Of a stretch of 8,193 bases of DNA, positions 8,010 to 8,193 are shown one piece after another (position 1 is the first letter of the stretch; each line of letters begins with the position of its first letter). Below the pieces are notes generated by a model. It did no database searches and was not told the origin of the DNA. It saw only the letters and a list, made by a program, of their open reading frames with translations. The position numbers were made by a program, and so were the translations under genes. The DNA is from CAYFSC01 sp964345695 (GTDB lineage Bacteria > Bacteroidota > Rhodothermia > Rhodothermales > Salinibacteraceae): contig CAYFSC010000138.1 in assembly GCA_964345695.1 (NCBI GenBank), positions 1 to 8,193 of the forward strand. Direction: 5' to 3'.

Positions 8010-8193
8010 ATGAAAGTCGTCATCACCTACGATCCGCCTCAGGGAGGCGAAGACTTTCACGAACAAACGCTGTACTATGTGCCTCGGGAGGTGGCCCGAT
8101 CCATGATCGCAGATTTTGCATCGTTCCGGTCGGACAGCGACCATCGTCCATTCTGTGAAACCTACGAGTATGCGCTGACGAACGGCCGCGACG
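8010..8193 (+). CDS. Hypothetical protein, N-terminal part (runs off the window)
   Basis: An open frame from ATG 8010 to the window end, 61 complete codons, starting MKVVITYDPPQGGEDFHEQ and continuing TLYYVPREVARSMIADFASF. Codon use is consistent with coding, although some A- and T-ending codons occur. There is no signal peptide or membrane segment in the visible part; it opens with a short beta-strand-like stretch, then an acidic and aromatic-rich segment and a likely amphipathic helix. I do not recognise the family. It is divergent from the kinase-fusion gene with 62 bp between starts. The absence of any stop, the clean N-terminus, and the phased leader motif shared with pncA support a real gene. 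Confidence 0.7.
   Translation, partial: MKVVITYDPPQGGEDFHEQTLYYVPREVARSMIADFASFRSDSDHRPFCETYEYALTNGRD

Overview
The window is high-GC bacterial chromosomal DNA with ordinary housekeeping and stress-type genes and no phage, transposase, CRISPR or RNA gene that I can see. The coding frames have strongly GC-rich third positions, the proteins are rich in Asp and Glu, and clear Shine-Dalgarno sequences are absent before the starts. This would fit a halophilic Rhodothermota/Salinibacter-like bacterium. That is an inference from style and gene content, not a demonstrated placement. A run of exactly 100 N (6219-6318) shows that this is a draft scaffold.

Left part (1-1598, + strand). The window opens inside the C-terminal end of a probable low-molecular-weight protein-tyrosine phosphatase. 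Its good coding signal stops near base 180, probably because of a one-base shift in a G run. About 400 bp of poorly coding DNA follows, holding two short tandem duplications and a perfect 12-bp palindrome of LacI/CcpA-operator type. Next is a two-domain VOC protein that keeps the iron-ligand and second-sphere residues I recall for PcpA-type hydroquinone ring-cleaving dioxygenases.

Middle (1599-5278). The convergent gap contains an imperfect 129-bp inverted repeat. On the minus strand, an ALDH3-like aldehyde dehydrogenase is followed after 41 bp by a membrane-anchored Ser/Thr kinase with four PEGA-like repeats on the far side of its membrane segment. The two probably form one transcription unit.

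Right part (5279-8193). A 311-bp divergent gap leads to pncA (nicotinamidase, + strand). The assembly gap follows, then a convergent minus-strand gene fusing an aminoglycoside-phosphotransferase-like kinase domain to a P-loop kinase domain. Divergent from it, an unrecognised gene starts at 8010 and runs off the window. The two plus-strand genes pncA and 8010 share the identical 10-mer CAATCCAATC at exactly the same distance from their ATG codons.

The enzymes suggest detoxification of reactive small molecules (hydroquinones/quinones, aldehydes), NAD salvage, and envelope or stress signalling, but nothing shows that they form a single pathway. I found no convincing new multi-gene system. The most unusual signals are non-coding: the 129-bp inverted repeat, the phased 10-mer and the operator-like palindrome.
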